DNA of 64,000 nt from Acanthacorydalis orientalis (Eukaryota; Arthropoda; Insecta; Megaloptera; Corydalidae): NCBI GenBank assembly GCA_034766995.1, contig CM068314.1:40770808-40834807 (forward strand), in the 5' to 3' direction. Below, in pieces: positions 62,784-64,000 of the stretch. Position 1 is the first letter of the stretch, and each line of letters begins with the position of its first letter. The position numbers were made by a program, and so were the translations under genes. A model generated the notes under the pieces. The model was not told the origin of the DNA. It saw only the letters and a program-made list of their open reading frames with translations, and did no database searches.

Positions 62784-63271
62784 ATGTCGAGGTTAATTGC
62801 TCAAGCTCCCATATTAATGAAATGTAAGTAAAATATTTTTCATTGTCAATGTATGTAATTTAATATGTTATAAACAATTTTTATTTTAAAAATTAAAATA
62901 ATTTGTCATCATTTTGACTTTTCTTATATATATTATGTATATTGTGCAAGTTAAATTGTTATGTAATGTTCGATTTAACCTTAAATTACAAAATACATCT
63001 GTACATTGCAGCTTTAATGGATCAAGCGCAACCGCGTTTCCAAATATTTTTGAAATATGCAAAAGTAGAATTGACACCTCCGTCACCTGCAGACATTCCA
63101 CAGATAAGAACCGGTATACAAAAACTTATCACAGGGGCACGGACAGGAAAATGGAAACAGTTAACTGTAAAAGAGGCATGGTTAAATTCATTGATTACAG
63201 CTGAAGTTATATTTTGGTTTTATGTTGGAGAATGCATTGGAAAACGTCATTTAGTAGGATATGATGTATAA
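62784..63271 (+). CDS. ATP5MG: ATP synthase subunit g, mitochondrial
   Basis: Subunit g is a small membrane subunit of the F1Fo-ATP synthase peripheral region, important for dimerisation and cristae shape. Two exons, 62784-62823 and 63012-63271, join with GT-AG borders to give 99 residues, the usual family length. The N-terminus is MSRLIAQAPILMKSLMDQAQ, then FQIFLKYAKVELTPPSPADI, a helix GIQKLITGARTGKWKQLTVK, and the membrane segment WLNSLITAEVIFWFYVGECI with the conserved small and acidic residues, ending GKRHLVGYDV. Reading straight through the intron on the plus strand gives a different, non-matching N-terminus. AATAAA lies at 63370. Confidence 0.93.
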
Positions 63272-64000
63272 ATTATGATCTATAATTAATATATCCATGT
63301 AGAACATTTCATGTAATGATTATTTTAACTATGCAATAATGAAACTGTTTTGTGTATACACAGTAAAATAATAAATGAAATTAATAAGCTTTTCGATTTA
63401 TTTATCAAATAATATGCTATAATCATGGTATTTATTTGTCAACGCTGAAAGAACCAATATTAATTTTGTAATATGCATTGCTCTTTTATTTAAATACATA
63501 AGTCAATAAATATTGAATTTCCTAATACAATACTTCCACCTTTTAATTTGTACTTAAGCTAATGAAAAAAAATAGAATCCAGTGCAATTATTTTATCAAC
63601 AATATGTAATAGCTAATTGTTTAAAAAAATTGATCTGTAAGTATTAAATCCAAATCACTGCACTTATAATTTAATTAAAGTAGTTAATATTTCCATTTTC
63701 ATAAAAAAAATTATTCTGCAAGAAAGAAGTACAAAACATTTAAAAATAAAAATAATTAAAAATTCTTTTTGTAAAAATAAATTTGATATTAATTGCTGGT
63801 GAGTTAATTATTGTTGATGGTATAAAAATATTGCAAATTGTTAAATTTCTAAAAATACATTCTTATATGTACCAGTTTTATATAATAACAATTAGATTAT
63901 AATAGATATTTATAGTATTATGAATAAGTAATAATAAAAAACAATTGATTAATTTGAAGTTAAAATTATATATACAGGAAGTTACTTAGTTGAAGTATGT
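63272..64000. other. ATP5MG 3' region and AT-rich sequence
   Basis: AATAAA at 63370-63375 about 100 bases after the stop. The remaining 600 bases show no gene, transposon end or long repeat. Confidence 0.6.

Overview
The window looks like nuclear DNA of an insect, most likely a hymenopteran and possibly a bee. It is very AT-rich, genes are split by spliceosomal introns, (TA)n microsatellites are extremely dense, and there are decayed mariner, pogo, hAT and piggyBac DNA transposons. The proteins match animal families. The assignment to bees is an inference from base composition and repeat style; no sequence search was possible.

Layout. Positions 1-48025 belong to one minus-strand gene, TRIM9. 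Its first coding exon (47240-48025; RING and two B-boxes) and second coding exon (4036-4131; start of the coiled coil) join in phase and are separated by a single intron of about 43.1 kb. Later exons must lie to the left of the window. Inside the intron I see at least six relics of cut-and-paste transposons with recognisable ends: pogo-like (7575-8213), hAT (9494-10433, with a near-perfect 8-bp target duplication), piggyBac-like (11715-12776, between two TTAA sites), a Tc1/mariner relative (18136-19428), a second pogo/Tigger-like copy (31292-32190) and two different mariners (37531-38810 and 39793 to about 40715). There are also weaker terminal fragments. The rest of the intron is AT-rich sequence interrupted every 1-2 kb by (TA)n tracts.

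The right quarter is gene-dense: L2HGDH (plus, 50461-52002), PGAP2 (minus, 52842-53786), WDR26 (plus, 54522-57161, possibly starting earlier), a CEBPZOS-like small protein, a UQCC3-like assembly factor, tubulin cofactor C (TBCC) and ATP synthase subunit g (ATP5MG), the last four all on the plus strand between 59925 and 63271. PGAP2 and WDR26 are head to head across about 0.6-0.7 kb.

The most notable observation is that the CEBPZOS-like, UQCC3-like and TBCC coding regions are packed like an operon. The stop codon of the first overlaps the start codon of the second (TAATG), and only 10 bases separate the second stop from the TBCC start. This suggests a di- or tricistronic transcript encoding two small mitochondrial membrane proteins and a tubulin chaperone. 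Four of the genes (L2HGDH, CEBPZOS-like, UQCC3-like, ATP5MG) encode mitochondrial proteins. A second observation is that most TA-targeting transposons here lie within or against (TA)n tracts.
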